Of a DNA stretch of 64,000 nt, positions 43,858 to 52,273 are shown one piece after another (the first letter of the stretch is position 1; the number at the start of each line of letters is the position of its first letter). The translations under genes were made by a program, and so were the position numbers. Origin of the DNA: Vibrio sp. qd031 (lineage in GTDB: Bacteria > Pseudomonadota > Gammaproteobacteria > Enterobacterales > Vibrionaceae); contig NZ_JXQD01000004.1 of the NCBI RefSeq assembly GCF_002100145.1, positions 62,001 through 126,000 on the forward strand, given 5' to 3'. The notes below the pieces were generated by a model. The model had not been told where the DNA came from. It made no database searches and saw only the letters and a program-made list of their open reading frames with translations.

Positions 43858-44946
43858 ATGGATAAAATAATCATTAGCCCAAGCAAGTACGTACAAGGTA
43901 AAAATGTTCTAGGTTCTATCGCTGGATACGTAAAGTCATTGGGCATGAACCCGCTAGCCATCGCGGATGAGTTTGTTACTGGCCTAGTCGGCGACACGGT
44001 TAAAGAGAGCTTCGTTAAAGAAGATATGCCACTGACCATGGACGTATTTGGCGGTGAGTGTTCACGTCAAGAGATCGACCGTATTTCAGATATCTGCGCA
44101 ACTCAACAAGCAGATGTGATCATTGGTATCGGTGGTGGTAAAACGCTAGATACCGCCAAGTCAGTCGCTTTCTACGCGAAAAAACCTGTAGTAGTCGTAC
44201 CAACCATCGCTTCTACTGATGCACCAACCAGTGCACTTGCGGTTATCTACACACCAGAAGGTGAGTTTGCCGAATACCTAATGATCCCTAAGAACCCAGA
44301 CATGGTTGTCATGGATACTGCTGTTATCGCAGGCGCTCCAGTTCGTCTCATTGTAGCGGGTATGGGTGATGCACTATCAACTTACTTCGAAGCACGCGCT
44401 AACATGACTTCTGGTAAGCCAACTATGGCAGGTGGCGCTCCAACTCGCTCTGCACAAGCTCTGGCTAAGTTATGTTACGAGACTCTGCTTGAAGATGGCC
44501 TAAAAGCGAAAGTGGCCGTAGAAAATGGTGTATGTACCACTGCGGTAGAAAACATCATTGAAGCGAACACTTACCTAAGTGGCATCGGCTTTGAAAGTAG
44601 CGGCCTTGCAGCAGCGCACGCTATCCACAACGGTCTAACCAAACTTGAAGAGTGTCACCACCTTTACCACGGCGAGAAAGTGGCGTTCGGTACACTGACC
44701 CAGCTGGTACTAGAAAACGCACCTCTGGAAGAAATTGATACAGTTATTGGCTTCTGCCGCGAAATTGGTTTGCCGACTAACTTGTTTGAAATGGGTGTTA
44801 AAGAGATCGACCACGCTAAACTGATGGAAGTGGCTGAAGGTGCAACCGCTGAAGGTGAAACTATTCACAACATGCCTTTCCCAGTGAATGCAGAAAGCGT
44901 ATATGCGGCGATTCTAACGGCGCACCAGCTTGGCCTAGAAGGCTAA
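43858..44946 (+). CDS. gldA: Glycerol dehydrogenase (NAD)
   Basis: Oxidises glycerol to dihydroxyacetone with NAD. The 362-residue zinc-dependent group III alcohol dehydrogenase has GIGGGKTLDTAKSVAF for NAD binding and zinc ligands in MGDALSTYFEA (Asp), AAHAIHNGL (His) and YHGEKVAFG (His). I chose ATG 43858, with AAGG nine bases upstream; the frame extends 17 codons upstream to 43807 without family similarity. It is divergent from dhaK, whose products consume its product. In this context glycerol may come from sulfoquinovosyl glycerol. Confidence 0.95.
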   Translation: MDKIIISPSKYVQGKNVLGSIAGYVKSLGMNPLAIADEFVTGLVGDTVKESFVKEDMPLTMDVFGGECSRQEIDRISDICATQQADVIIGIGGGKTLDTAKSVAFYAKKPVVVVPTIASTDAPTSALAVIYTPEGEFAEYLMIPKNPDMVVMDTAVIAGAPVRLIVAGMGDALSTYFEARANMTSGKPTMAGGAPTRSAQALAKLCYETLLEDGLKAKVAVENGVCTTAVENIIEANTYLSGIGFESSGLAAAHAIHNGLTKLEECHHLYHGEKVAFGTLTQLVLENAPLEEIDTVIGFCREIGLPTNLFEMGVKEIDHAKLMEVAEGATAEGETIHNMPFPVNAESVYAAILTAHQLGLEG

Positions 44947-44973
44947 CTAACTAGAACTACAAAGTGAAACTAC

Positions 44974-45007
44974 AAGGTCTGGCAATTTGCCAGACCTTTT
45001 TTTATTC
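44974..45007 (+). terminator. gldA intrinsic terminator
   Basis: AAGGTCTGGCA/TGCCAGACCTT stem with a 4-base loop and seven T. Confidence 0.92.
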
Positions 45008-45051
45008 CTAGTTCTAACTTACCTTGAAGCTACATCATGCTGCCAAAATTG

Positions 45052-45405
45052 CTATGGATGCAGGACTTTGGTGTCCACTTTCTGTTTGCCCAATATCTCA
45101 GCCTTTCGATTCAATAATTGTTGAGAAAAAATCTGGCTATTAATAAACATCTTTTGCCTTTCCATAGAGACTAAAAGCTGCGCTTTTAGATTCTCTGCAC
45201 GGCGATCAAGTTGTGCATACTGCTTTGTACCTGCTTCAACGCTGGCCATCTGTTTGTATAGGTCGAGTATGCTTCTGTACAGCATGGCCTCAAACGATGA
45301 GCGTTTACCTGAAGTAGGGTTCTTAGCTGGTGTGTCCTTACCTTCAGCCTTGCGTTTTTCCCACGACTTAATTTGGTTTTCGGTAAGAATGTCAAAAGCG
45401 TCCAT
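45052..45405 (-). CDS. Small helical protein of unknown function
   Basis: A 117-residue soluble, basic protein that I do not recognise. It is predicted to be almost entirely helical: DILTENQIKSWEKRKAEGK, a Pro/Lys/Ser-rich linker (residues 22-36), then a long coiled-coil-like stretch from LYRSILDLYKQMASVEAG to LLNRKAEILGKQ. The start faintly recalls DnaJ-associated DUF1992 proteins, but the diagnostic Gly-Lys-Pro-Leu motif is missing, so I do not assign that family. Coding is supported by length, composition and position between gldA and the VOC gene. Confidence 0.6.
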   Translation of the reverse strand: MDAFDILTENQIKSWEKRKAEGKDTPAKNPTSGKRSSFEAMLYRSILDLYKQMASVEAGTKQYAQLDRRAENLKAQLLVSMERQKMFINSQIFSQQLLNRKAEILGKQKVDTKVLHP

Positions 45406-45503
45406 AACTCGACGAACCTCCGTTACTGTACGACACTATTACAGTGTAATAAGTGCTCGTTAAAATAGCGTGATGGGCCTTACAAGACCAAAAAGGGACA
45501 ACT

Positions 45504-45902
45504 ATGAATACACTTACACCATACCTATTTTTTAACGGAGAGTGCGCTGAAGCGTTAGACTTTTATTGTGCGGTATTTGAAGGGGAAATTGGCGATAAAC
45601 AGCTTTATTCTGAAGCACCTCAAACTTTTGAAGGCGCCGATCCTAACTGGGTCATGCACGCTACCTTTGAGTGTGATTTATTTACCTTAATGATGTCTGA
45701 CGGTACTCGCGCGCAAACAGACAAAGGGGTCGCGTTTTCTCTCGAAATGAATGATCGTGCTAAACAGAAAATGATTTTTGATAGGTTGGCAGAAGAGGGG
45801 GAAGTGGTGATGCCTTTAGAAGATACCTTTTGGGGAGCACACTTTGGCCAAGTTGCCGATAAATATGGATTTCGCTGGATGTTGCATTGCAGTGATAGCT
45901 AG
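45504..45902 (+). CDS. VOC-fold PhnB-like protein
   Basis: A 132-residue vicinal-oxygen-chelate protein of the PhnB / 3-demethylubiquinone methyltransferase-like group. Signatures are TPYLFFNGECAEALDFYCAVFEGEI at the N-terminus, WVMHATFECDLFTLMMSD, and the C-terminal DTFWGAHFGQVADKYGFRWMLH. Members often lack metal chemistry and have no agreed function. AAAAGGGAC precedes ATG 45504. It is followed by the bidirectional terminator at the end of the tRNA array. Confidence 0.88.
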   Translation: MNTLTPYLFFNGECAEALDFYCAVFEGEIGDKQLYSEAPQTFEGADPNWVMHATFECDLFTLMMSDGTRAQTDKGVAFSLEMNDRAKQKMIFDRLAEEGEVVMPLEDTFWGAHFGQVADKYGFRWMLHCSDS

Positions 45903-45922
45903 AGTCTCTATACCCCATAAAG

Positions 45923-45955
45923 AAAAAAGCTCTGGTCAAATGACCAGAGCTTTTT
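45923..45955. terminator. Bidirectional terminator, VOC gene / tRNA array copy 1
   Basis: AAAAAGCTCTGGTCA/TGACCAGAGCTTTTT perfect stem with T runs on both sides, 5 bases from the 3' end of tRNA-Asn 1. Diverged copies lie at 46132 and 46915. Confidence 0.92.
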
Positions 45956-45959
45956 AATG

Positions 45960-46035
45960 TGGCTCCCCCTTCCGGACTCGAACCAGAGACATACGGATTA
46001 ACAGTCCGCCGTTCTACCAACTGAACTAAGGGGGA
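45960..46035 (-). tRNA. tRNA-Asn (GUU), copy 1
   Basis: 76 bases with CCA encoded. The acceptor stem TCCCCCT pairs with AGGGGGA, and the anticodon loop CTGTTAA gives GUU. A terminator follows directly on the minus strand. Confidence 0.95.
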
Positions 46036-46131
46036 ACAATTCTTTTGTAGAATTGCTTTTCTTTCTAAAACATCACTATTAACTAGTGGTGCTTCTGCAG
46101 CTTCGCTGAGAATTATATCTGTCTGAGAAAG

Positions 46132-46164
46132 AAAAAAGCTCTGGTCAAATGACCAAAGCTTCTT
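46132..46164 (-). terminator. tRNA array terminator copy 2
   Basis: Copy of the 45923 hairpin with one stem mismatch (AAAGC for AGAGC) and an interrupted T run, 5 bases after tRNA-Asn 2. Probably leaky. Confidence 0.7.
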
Positions 46165-46168
46165 AATG

Positions 46169-46244
46169 TGGCTCCCCCTTCCGGACTCGAACCAGAGACA
46201 TACGGATTAACAGTCCGCCGTTCTACCAACTGAACTAAGGGGGA
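46169..46244 (-). tRNA. tRNA-Asn (GUU), copy 2
   Basis: Identical in sequence to copy 1 over its 76 bases, CCA encoded. Followed by a diverged terminator copy. Confidence 0.95.
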
Positions 46245-46297
46245 ACAATTCTTTTACAGAATCGCTTTTTCGTTTTAAAAGCAACACTATTGAATAG

Positions 46298-46361
46298 TGG
46301 TGCTCGAGGCGGAATCGAACGCGGACGGCTAGTTCACCGACACGTTGCAGCTCCACTGCAA
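46298..46361 (-). pseudogene. Defective tRNA-Phe 3' half with 14-nt insert, copy 1
   Basis: On the minus strand: a hairpin TTGCAG..CTGCAA, then CGTGTCGGTG (tRNA-Phe), AACTAGCCGTCCGC (insert), then GTTCGATTCCGCCTCGAG-CACCA (tRNA-Phe T arm, acceptor strand and CCA). No 5' half, D arm or anticodon. The insertion splits the T stem, so it cannot be a functional tRNA. Confidence 0.8.
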
Positions 46362-46395
46362 AACAAATTTTCTAAAAGCAACACTATTGAAATAG

Positions 46396-46471
46396 TGGTG
46401 CCTCGAGGCGGAATCGAACCACCGACACGAGGATTTTCAATCCTCTGCTCTACCGACTGAGCTATCGAGGC
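46396..46471 (-). tRNA. tRNA-Phe (GAA), copy 1
   Basis: 76 bases, acceptor GCCTCGA/TCGAGGC, anticodon loop TTGAAAA (GAA), CCA encoded. Three bases from tRNA-Thr 1. Confidence 0.96.
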
Positions 46472-46474
46472 AAA

Positions 46475-46550
<76 letters not shown>

Positions 46551-46560
46551 GACGGGGTGT

Positions 46561-46589
46561 ATTAAACGGTTTTTGCCCTCTGGCGTCAA
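46561..46589 (-). promoter_or_regulatory. tRNA unit 2 promoter
   Basis: Minus strand TTGACG (46584-46589), 17-base spacer, TTTAAT (46561-46566), then a GC-rich discriminator (ACACCCCG), typical of stringently controlled tRNA promoters. The same boxes and spacing occur at 47589-47617. Confidence 0.8.
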
Positions 46590-46914
46590 CAGAAAAATTC
46601 AATAAATTGTGCGTTTGATGGTTTTCTGTTCTCAGTGAGCCATTTTTGGACATTATGTGTAAAAAGCAGTCTGTCTGATTGAAGGTAGTGGTGGTTTAAA
46701 ACTACATGAAAGTGCTAACTGAGAGGGGAATTGAGAGTTTTAACTGTTTTCTAGGTGTATATAAAGTCTATGTGAAGTACGGAAAGTTTAAGTTCCATTC
46801 GGTGCTTGCTAATTGACGGGTGGGTACTTAAAAAAAGGTAGCGGTATTCAAGGTAGTTGAATGCTCAGGCTATCGTCAATGCGATGAAAATAGTTTTCAG
46901 TGGCGTTAGAAAAG

Positions 46915-46946
46915 AAAAAAGCTCTGGCCAAATGACCAGAGCTTTC
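46915..46946 (-). terminator. tRNA array terminator copy 3
   Basis: GCTCTGGCCA/TGACCAGAGC stem with one mismatch, next to tRNA-Asn 3. Confidence 0.75.
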
Positions 46947-46951
46947 TAATG

Positions 46952-47027
46952 TGGCTCCCCCTTCCGGACTCGAACCAGAGACATACGGATTAACAGTCCG
47001 CCGTTCTACCAACTGAACTAAGGGGGA
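46952..47027 (-). tRNA. tRNA-Asn (GUU), copy 3
   Basis: Same 76-base sequence as the other two Asn genes; CCA encoded. Confidence 0.95.
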
Positions 47028-47073
47028 ACAATTCTTGTTAGAATTGCTTTTACTTTAGCAACACTATAAATAG

Positions 47074-47138
47074 TGGTGCCTCGAGGCGGAATCGAACGCG
47101 GACGGCTAGTTCACCGACGCGTTGCAGCCTCGCTGCAA
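47074..47138 (-). pseudogene. Defective tRNA-Phe 3' half with 14-nt insert, copy 2
   Basis: Same layout as copy 1, including the identical 14-base insert. Hairpin TTGCAG-CCTCG-CTGCAA; CGCGTCGGTG instead of CGTGTCGGTG; the CCA end reads GAGGCACCA. Confidence 0.8.
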
Positions 47139-47178
47139 AATTAATTGCACTTTCATAAAGCAACACTTAAAAAATAAG

Positions 47179-47254
47179 TGGTGCCTCGAGGCGGAATCGA
47201 ACCACCGACACGAGGATTTTCAATCCTCTGCTCTACCGACTGAGCTATCGAGGC
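47179..47254 (-). tRNA. tRNA-Phe (GAA), copy 2
   Basis: Identical to Phe copy 1, CCA encoded, seven bases from tRNA-Thr 2. Confidence 0.96.
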
Positions 47255-47261
47255 AAATAGA

Positions 47262-47337
<76 letters not shown>

Positions 47338-47401
47338 ACACTAAATGCTTTTTCTTCGGTTTTGATTGTTAACGTTGCAACTTTCAACACCAAATAAATA
47401 A

Positions 47402-47466
47402 TGGAGTCTCGAGGCGGAATCGAACGCGGACGGCTAGTTCACCGACACGTCACAGCTTTGCTGTGA
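47402..47466 (-). pseudogene. Defective tRNA-Phe 3' half with 14-nt insert, copy 3
   Basis: Same layout and identical 14-base insert. The hairpin is TCACAG-CTTTG-CTGTGA, two compensatory base-pair changes relative to copies 1 and 2. The CCA end is altered (GAGACTCCA). Confidence 0.8.
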
Positions 47467-47501
47467 ATCACGTTGCTCTTTATCAAGACCACTATAAAAA
47501 A

Positions 47502-47577
47502 TGGTGCCTCGAGGCGGAATCGAACCACCGACACGAGGATTTTCAATCCTCTGCTCTACCGACTGAGCTATCGAGGC
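47502..47577 (-). tRNA. tRNA-Phe (GAA), copy 3
   Basis: Identical to the other Phe genes; first gene of the third unit, directly downstream of a consensus promoter. Confidence 0.96.
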
Positions 47578-47588
47578 AACGGAGCGCT

Positions 47589-47617
47589 ATTAAACGGATT
47601 TTCTCGGCTTCCGTCAA
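47589..47617 (-). promoter_or_regulatory. tRNA unit 3 promoter
   Basis: Minus strand TTGACG (47612-47617), 17-base spacer, TTTAAT (47589-47594), then AGCGCTCCG discriminator. It drives Phe3, Thr2, Phe2 and Asn3 with no recognisable internal promoter before terminator copy 3. Confidence 0.82.
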
Positions 47618-47694
47618 CTGATTTTTTCAAAATTAGGCAAATAAAAATTCATTTGCTGAGTATTTGCACACTTTTGACGATTAAGCCTCAAAAA

Positions 47695-48831
47695 TCACCC
47701 TTTGCCTTTGTTGAACTCGGCTTTGTAGTTGGTGACTTTTTCTAAATATCGTCTTGCTTCCGCATTGGAATGCTTGTTGGTTAGCGCCCAATACACCTGA
47801 TTTGGCTGTAACGAGTTGAGCTTGCTCATTGCGTTACTGCGGCTGTTTCTATCAAATGTATTTAACACGCCCCCAGAGCCTCCGTTGTACGCGGAAATCA
47901 TGCTGTACTCCAATGACAGAGGATTTTGCACATCTTTAAGATAGCGATTTTTCAAAATGTGAAAATAGGCAGTACCTGTATCGATGTTGTTTTCTGGGTT
48001 AAATAGATACTCTGGAGTAGGGATCCCCGGCTTCTTTTTGACCAACTTAAAGACATCGGCTCCTGCTGTTTTTGGCACCACTTGCATCAACCCATAAGCG
48101 TTAGCCCAACTGACAGCGTAGGGGTTAAAACTGCTCTCTGTTTTAATGATCGCGTAGATCAAATCCTCTGGAATATCATAGCGTTGAGATGCTCTCTGGA
48201 CAATGTCTGAGTATTTGTAACTGCGTAGCTCAAAGTGCTGTTGAACCATTGGGATCTCAACATAGTGAGCGACTTTGAAATCAATTTGCTTAGTTTTTAT
48301 TTCGTTGGCAATTAGATGATCAGCAAACTTTCCGGCTCGCCAACTCCACTGTATCGGTTGTCCATTTTGATCAACAACCTGCTTATACAAAAAGGGTTCG
48401 CCCGTTAATCGTATATTTTGTGACGAAAATAGATCGACCTGCATTGGGTCATCAGGAGTTAGCAGGGTCGTGACAATAGCAGTACGTAAATGTTTTTTCG
48501 GATCTTCAGTGGCAACGGTCGAAATTGTGATTTTACCGGTAGCAAAGTTTACTTCTGCACGGCTTTGGTAGTTATCGATGTATTTGACGTAATTGCTACG
48601 GCCGGCGATCTTAACTTCATTACGGCCCCAGCGTTTTTCGATGTCGCCAGAAAAATTAGTGATAAGGCGATCAAGCGCGTCAGTATCTCGCTCAAATTGG
48701 CCGGGTAGGCGAGCAAGGTTGGTAGCAAAACGATTGGTTGGCTCGTAGTTAACGTCGTACATGCCTTCGATAAATTCTCGGCTACAACCGACCAACGTAA
48801 GTAATAAAACAATAAATGGGAGATTTTTCAT
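47695..48831 (-). CDS. mltC: Membrane-bound lytic murein transglycosylase C
   Basis: An outer-membrane lipoprotein that cleaves peptidoglycan to 1,6-anhydromuropeptides during turnover. The 378-residue protein has lipobox LTLVGCS with lipidated Cys16, a DUF3393-type N-terminal domain and a C-terminal SLT lysozyme-like domain with catalytic Glu in AIIKTESSFNPYAVS, then GLMQVVPKTAG and AYNGG. It is last in the mutY-yggX-mltC minus-strand set found in E. coli. Confidence 0.95.
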   Translation of the reverse strand: MKNLPFIVLLLTLVGCSREFIEGMYDVNYEPTNRFATNLARLPGQFERDTDALDRLITNFSGDIEKRWGRNEVKIAGRSNYVKYIDNYQSRAEVNFATGKITISTVATEDPKKHLRTAIVTTLLTPDDPMQVDLFSSQNIRLTGEPFLYKQVVDQNGQPIQWSWRAGKFADHLIANEIKTKQIDFKVAHYVEIPMVQQHFELRSYKYSDIVQRASQRYDIPEDLIYAIIKTESSFNPYAVSWANAYGLMQVVPKTAGADVFKLVKKKPGIPTPEYLFNPENNIDTGTAYFHILKNRYLKDVQNPLSLEYSMISAYNGGSGGVLNTFDRNSRSNAMSKLNSLQPNQVYWALTNKHSNAEARRYLEKVTNYKAEFNKGKG

Positions 48832-48915
48832 ACAGCGTAGGAAGAGGTACCCATGTCACATCGGCATGCAGATGACATGCACGGGTATTGGGTACCAATT
48901 TGTTCCAATGGTCTC

Positions 48916-49188
48916 TTATTCGCTAGGAGGAGTGTAGCCTTCAATCACAATGTCTTGGCCTTCAAAAAGGAATTTGACCATTTCACCTTCTAACAACTTA
49001 CGGTGCTCTGGATCCATCATGTTCAACTTTTTCTCGTTGATCAGCATAGTCTGTTTAGATTGCCATTCACCCCATGCTTGTTTGGAGATGTTATCAAAGA
49101 TTCGTTTGCCCAAATCACCAGGGTAAAGTTGAAAATCGAGACCTTCGGCGTCTTGTTTTAGACGGGCACAAAATACGGTGCGGCTCAT
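48916..49188 (-). CDS. yggX: Oxidative-damage protection / Fe(II)-trafficking protein YggX
   Basis: A 90-residue protein that protects iron-sulfur clusters against superoxide, thought to handle labile Fe(II). It shows the family start [19 protein letters not shown] with Cys7, [18 protein letters not shown] and the closing [16 protein letters not shown]. Its ATG overlaps the mutY stop by four bases (ATGA), indicating translational coupling to an Fe-S enzyme it may protect. Confidence 0.95.
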   Translation of the reverse strand: MSRTVFCARLKQDAEGLDFQLYPGDLGKRIFDNISKQAWGEWQSKQTMLINEKKLNMMDPEHRKLLEGEMVKFLFEGQDIVIEGYTPPSE

Positions 49189-50252
49189 AAGGATTCCTTT
49201 TGATTAAGTTCGTAAGGGAGTGACTCTAAAAGCTGTTTGACAGGTGCAGCCAGCCCTACTTGAATCGGATTGGTTAAGTTATACCAGATACCGTTTCCTT
49301 GTTCCATGATAACGCTTGGGCGCTGAGCTAATTTTACCAATACGGGATTAATGTCTAAATGATAGTGGCTAAAGGTGTGTCTAAAACCATTGAGGTGTTC
49401 GGTAGAGTGAACCGCTGAATGTGGTATTGAAAGAGCCTCTAAAACTTGCTCTGGTTGGTGGTTGTCTCGCTCTGGAAAGCAGTGTAACCCCCCCCAGATG
49501 CCACTGCTTGGTCTCTGCTCAAGCCAGATCTCGTTTTCACAATGAATTAGGTAGAACCAAGCAGCCTTTACCGGCTTCTCTTTCTTGGGCTTTTTACCTG
49601 GATAATCGGTTTGACTGCCTTGTTCATTGGCTACGCAACTTGACGATACCGGGCAAAGGCCACACTTAGGCTTGGTTCGCGTGCACACCAGCGCCCCTAT
49701 ATCCATCATCGCTTGGTTGTAATCTTCAACCTCGGTTTTAGGTGTCAACTGCTCTGCAACCTCCCAAAGAGCATTCTCGACGGTTTTTTTACCTGGCCAC
49801 CCTGCAATGGCGTTGTGCCGTGCAAGTACCCGTTTTACATTCCCATCAAGAATGGCATGAGGCTGATTGTATACCGAAGAGAGAATCGCAGCCGCGGTAG
49901 AACGACCGACACCGGGAAGCGCATTCATCTGCTCGAGCGTGAGAGGAAACTCACCACCGTACTCAGATGTCACTACTTTAGCCGCTTTATGCAGGTTACG
50001 AGCTCTAGCGTAATAGCCAAGACCCGTCCAAAGATGCAACACCGAGTCTATGTCTGCATTCGCCAGCGACTCAACGTCGGGAAACGTCTCTACAAATCGT
50101 TCAAAGTAAGGGATCACCGTGGCGACTTGGGTCTGCTGAAGCATCACTTCCGACAGCCATACGCGGTAAGCTGTTTTACCCTGTTGCCACGGTAAGTTCT
50201 TACGGCCGTAGTCTTGATACCAAGTTAAGATGTTTCGCGCAAAAGGAGTCAT
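49185..50252 (-). CDS. mutY: A/G-specific adenine DNA glycosylase MutY
   Basis: Removes adenine mispaired with 8-oxoguanine. The 355-residue protein has the catalytic Glu in [10 protein letters not shown], the helix-hairpin-helix [12 protein letters not shown] followed by catalytic Asp in [11 protein letters not shown], and the [4Fe-4S] loop with C-X6-C-X2-C-X5-C spacing ([17 protein letters not shown]). A C-terminal NUDIX-like domain for 8-oxoG recognition is present from about residue 230. It is divergent from trmB and overlaps yggX. Confidence 0.97.
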   Translation of the reverse strand: MTPFARNILTWYQDYGRKNLPWQQGKTAYRVWLSEVMLQQTQVATVIPYFERFVETFPDVESLANADIDSVLHLWTGLGYYARARNLHKAAKVVTSEYGGEFPLTLEQMNALPGVGRSTAAAILSSVYNQPHAILDGNVKRVLARHNAIAGWPGKKTVENALWEVAEQLTPKTEVEDYNQAMMDIGALVCTRTKPKCGLCPVSSSCVANEQGSQTDYPGKKPKKEKPVKAAWFYLIHCENEIWLEQRPSSGIWGGLHCFPERDNHQPEQVLEALSIPHSAVHSTEHLNGFRHTFSHYHLDINPVLVKLAQRPSVIMEQGNGIWYNLTNPIQVGLAAPVKQLLESLPYELNQKESL

Positions 50253-50406
50253 TATTGTTCATTGATTGCTGATAGTGCGACGCATTGCAACATAGAACTG
50301 CGGTCAATAAAACCCTCAAAAATCTATGGGGATCGCAATAAAACTTGCACCATGAACTATTCTTTGGATAATTCTCGCTTCGAATGAAATAAGAGCAGAC
50401 AGATCA

Positions 50407-51126
50407 ATGAGTGACGTAACCACCAATGAATACACCGAAGACGGTAAGCTGATACGTAAAGTACGTAGCTTTGTTCGTCGTGAAGGGCGCCTAACCAAAG
50501 GCCAACAAAAAGCACTGGATGAGTGCTGGCCAACAATGGGTATTGATTACCAAGAGCAGCTTTTGGTTTGGAAAGAGGTGTTTGGCAATGACAACCCAGT
50601 CGTGCTTGAAATAGGATTTGGTATGGGTGCGTCGTTGGTCGAAATGGCTAAGGCCGCGCCAAATAAAAACTTCATTGGTATTGAGGTTCATAGCCCGGGT
50701 GTGGGTGCTTGTTTGTCGTCTGCTCAAGAAGCGGGTGTGACGAATTTGCGCGTCATGTGCCACGACGCGGTTGAAGTGTTCGCCAATATGATCCCTGAAA
50801 GCAGTTTAGCGACGGTGCAACTGTTCTTCCCAGACCCTTGGCATAAAAAACGTCACCATAAGCGTCGCATCGTTCAATTAGGCTTTGCTGAGATGGTGCG
50901 CAGCAAGTTGCAGTTGGAGACTGGCATATTTCATATGGCGACCGATTGGGAAAACTATGCAGAGCACATGATTGAAATCATGGAGCAAGCGCCTGGTTAC
51001 GCTAATATTGCGACTGAGGGACCTTACATTCCTCGTCCAGATGAAAGACCATTAACTAAATTTGAAGCTCGCGGACATCGTCTTGGTCACGGTGTGTGGG
51101 ACATAAAATATAAACGTACTGCCTAG
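50407..51126 (+). CDS. trmB: tRNA (guanine-N7-)-methyltransferase
   Basis: Forms m7G46 in tRNA variable loops. The 239-residue class I SAM methyltransferase has [15 protein letters not shown] for SAM binding, [15 protein letters not shown], and the catalytic [20 protein letters not shown] motif, ending [16 protein letters not shown]. Length equals E. coli TrmB. It is divergent from mutY, the same arrangement as in E. coli. Confidence 0.96.
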   Translation: MSDVTTNEYTEDGKLIRKVRSFVRREGRLTKGQQKALDECWPTMGIDYQEQLLVWKEVFGNDNPVVLEIGFGMGASLVEMAKAAPNKNFIGIEVHSPGVGACLSSAQEAGVTNLRVMCHDAVEVFANMIPESSLATVQLFFPDPWHKKRHHKRRIVQLGFAEMVRSKLQLETGIFHMATDWENYAEHMIEIMEQAPGYANIATEGPYIPRPDERPLTKFEARGHRLGHGVWDIKYKRTA

Positions 51127-51194
51127 CTCCATTTGTAGGTTTACGTCCGATTCACATACAAGCCGTGGGAAAAGCTTACCGCTTTAAAAGATTC

Positions 51195-52232
51195 ATGAGT
51201 ACGATCCATAAATACGTCATTTTGGCTAATCCTGGTCACAATCGCATCTATTTCGAGGCTGCACTATCGATAGCGCACTCCGAAATTACTGCGATGTTAG
51301 CAGGGTTAAATATTCACGTTGAAACGTCACTCGACAGTGATATCGGCTTACCCGCCGCACTGGCGTTTTCAACAACCGAAGCGTTGTCCCAAGAGGCCCA
51401 AACGCGGCTCACAGGGGCGTCTATTTATTACGCGCTGTTTGAAGTTGTTGAAGGCGATCTGCTCAGACCTTTGTCGCCAGAGCCGACTCATACTTTTCCA
51501 CAAAGTATGAGTCAAATCTTGCGTTATACCGGTAAAACCAACGAGCAATTTACTCGGCTGATGATCAATCTCGCGGTCAGTGCGGCTCAAACCAACTCCG
51601 AACAGATCACCTTGCTAGATCCCATGTGTGGCAAAGGAACAACGCTATACGAAGGGTTGATCCAAGGGCTCAATGTTGTTGGTGTCGAGATAAACCCCAA
51701 GTCGGTTCATGAAATTCAAACCTTTATCGTTAAGTTCATGAAGAACGGTCGCTTTAAGCACAAAACTCAAAAGCTTAAGCAGTCGGCACAAGGTAAAAAA
51801 GTGGCTGACGGTTTTTTACTAGAAGCTGCGGCTAAAAAAGAGGCGTTTAATGCAGGCGATACTCAGCAACTGAGGCTTTACGCAGCGGACACTCGCATTG
51901 CCGATCAGGTGCTTAAAAAGAACAGCTGTGACGTAATGGTGTCTGATTTGCCTTATGGGGTGCAGCATGGCAGTAAGTCCGCAAAAGACGTAAAAATGGC
52001 GCGCAGCCCTCTAGAGCTGGTGGATGATTCGTTACATGCGTGGAAAGCGGTGTTAAAACCGAAAGGCGCGATTGTACTTAGCTTTAATGAGTTTACGCTT
52101 AAGTGGCGCAGCCTCGCTCAAGTCTTCGAAAACCATGGGTTTAAAGTGCTCAGTGAAGCGCCATACTCTGGGTATTTGCACAAAGTCGACTCTTCCATCA
52201 ATCGCAATATTTTGGTCGCGGTTAAGCCGTAA
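51195..52232 (+). CDS. TRM11/UPF0020-like RNA methyltransferase
   Basis: A 345-residue SAM-dependent methyltransferase. LLDPMCGKGTTLYEGLIQGLNVVGVEINP is the SAM-binding region and DVMVSDLPYGVQHG contains the DLPYG form of the N6/N2-amino methyltransferase motif IV found in Trm11, Trm14 and RlmL-type enzymes. The N-terminal part (residues 1-120) lacks a clear THUMP domain. Substrate is probably a tRNA or rRNA guanine, but I cannot choose. ATG 51195 is preferred; an in-frame GTG at 51165 adds ten residues. It ends in a strong bidirectional terminator. Confidence 0.8.
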   Translation: MSTIHKYVILANPGHNRIYFEAALSIAHSEITAMLAGLNIHVETSLDSDIGLPAALAFSTTEALSQEAQTRLTGASIYYALFEVVEGDLLRPLSPEPTHTFPQSMSQILRYTGKTNEQFTRLMINLAVSAAQTNSEQITLLDPMCGKGTTLYEGLIQGLNVVGVEINPKSVHEIQTFIVKFMKNGRFKHKTQKLKQSAQGKKVADGFLLEAAAKKEAFNAGDTQQLRLYAADTRIADQVLKKNSCDVMVSDLPYGVQHGSKSAKDVKMARSPLELVDDSLHAWKAVLKPKGAIVLSFNEFTLKWRSLAQVFENHGFKVLSEAPYSGYLHKVDSSINRNILVAVKP

Positions 52233-52271
52233 AAAAATGGGGTCAGAGTCGAATGACTCTGACCCCATTTT
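52231..52271. terminator. Bidirectional terminator, methyltransferase gene / hemW
   Basis: A perfect 14-bp stem ATGGGGTCAGAGTC/GACTCTGACCCCAT with a 4-base loop, A run before and T-rich sequence after. It serves both converging genes. Confidence 0.9.
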
Positions 52272-52273
52272 AT

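Larger units (their letters stand above)
46551..46951. other. Spacer between tRNA units
   Basis: About 400 AT-rich bases with no gene. It contains the promoter of unit 2 (46561-46589) and, at the far end, terminator copy 3 (46915-46946). Nothing else is recognisable. Confidence 0.6.

Noticed and set aside
45760..46020. 86-codon minus-strand frame over tRNA-Asn
   Set aside because: Overlaps the VOC gene and tRNA-Asn on the coding strand of the latter; composition is that of translated tRNA.
49713..50195. 160-codon plus-strand frame inside mutY
   Set aside because: Entirely antisense to a confirmed gene; no domain or ribosome site.
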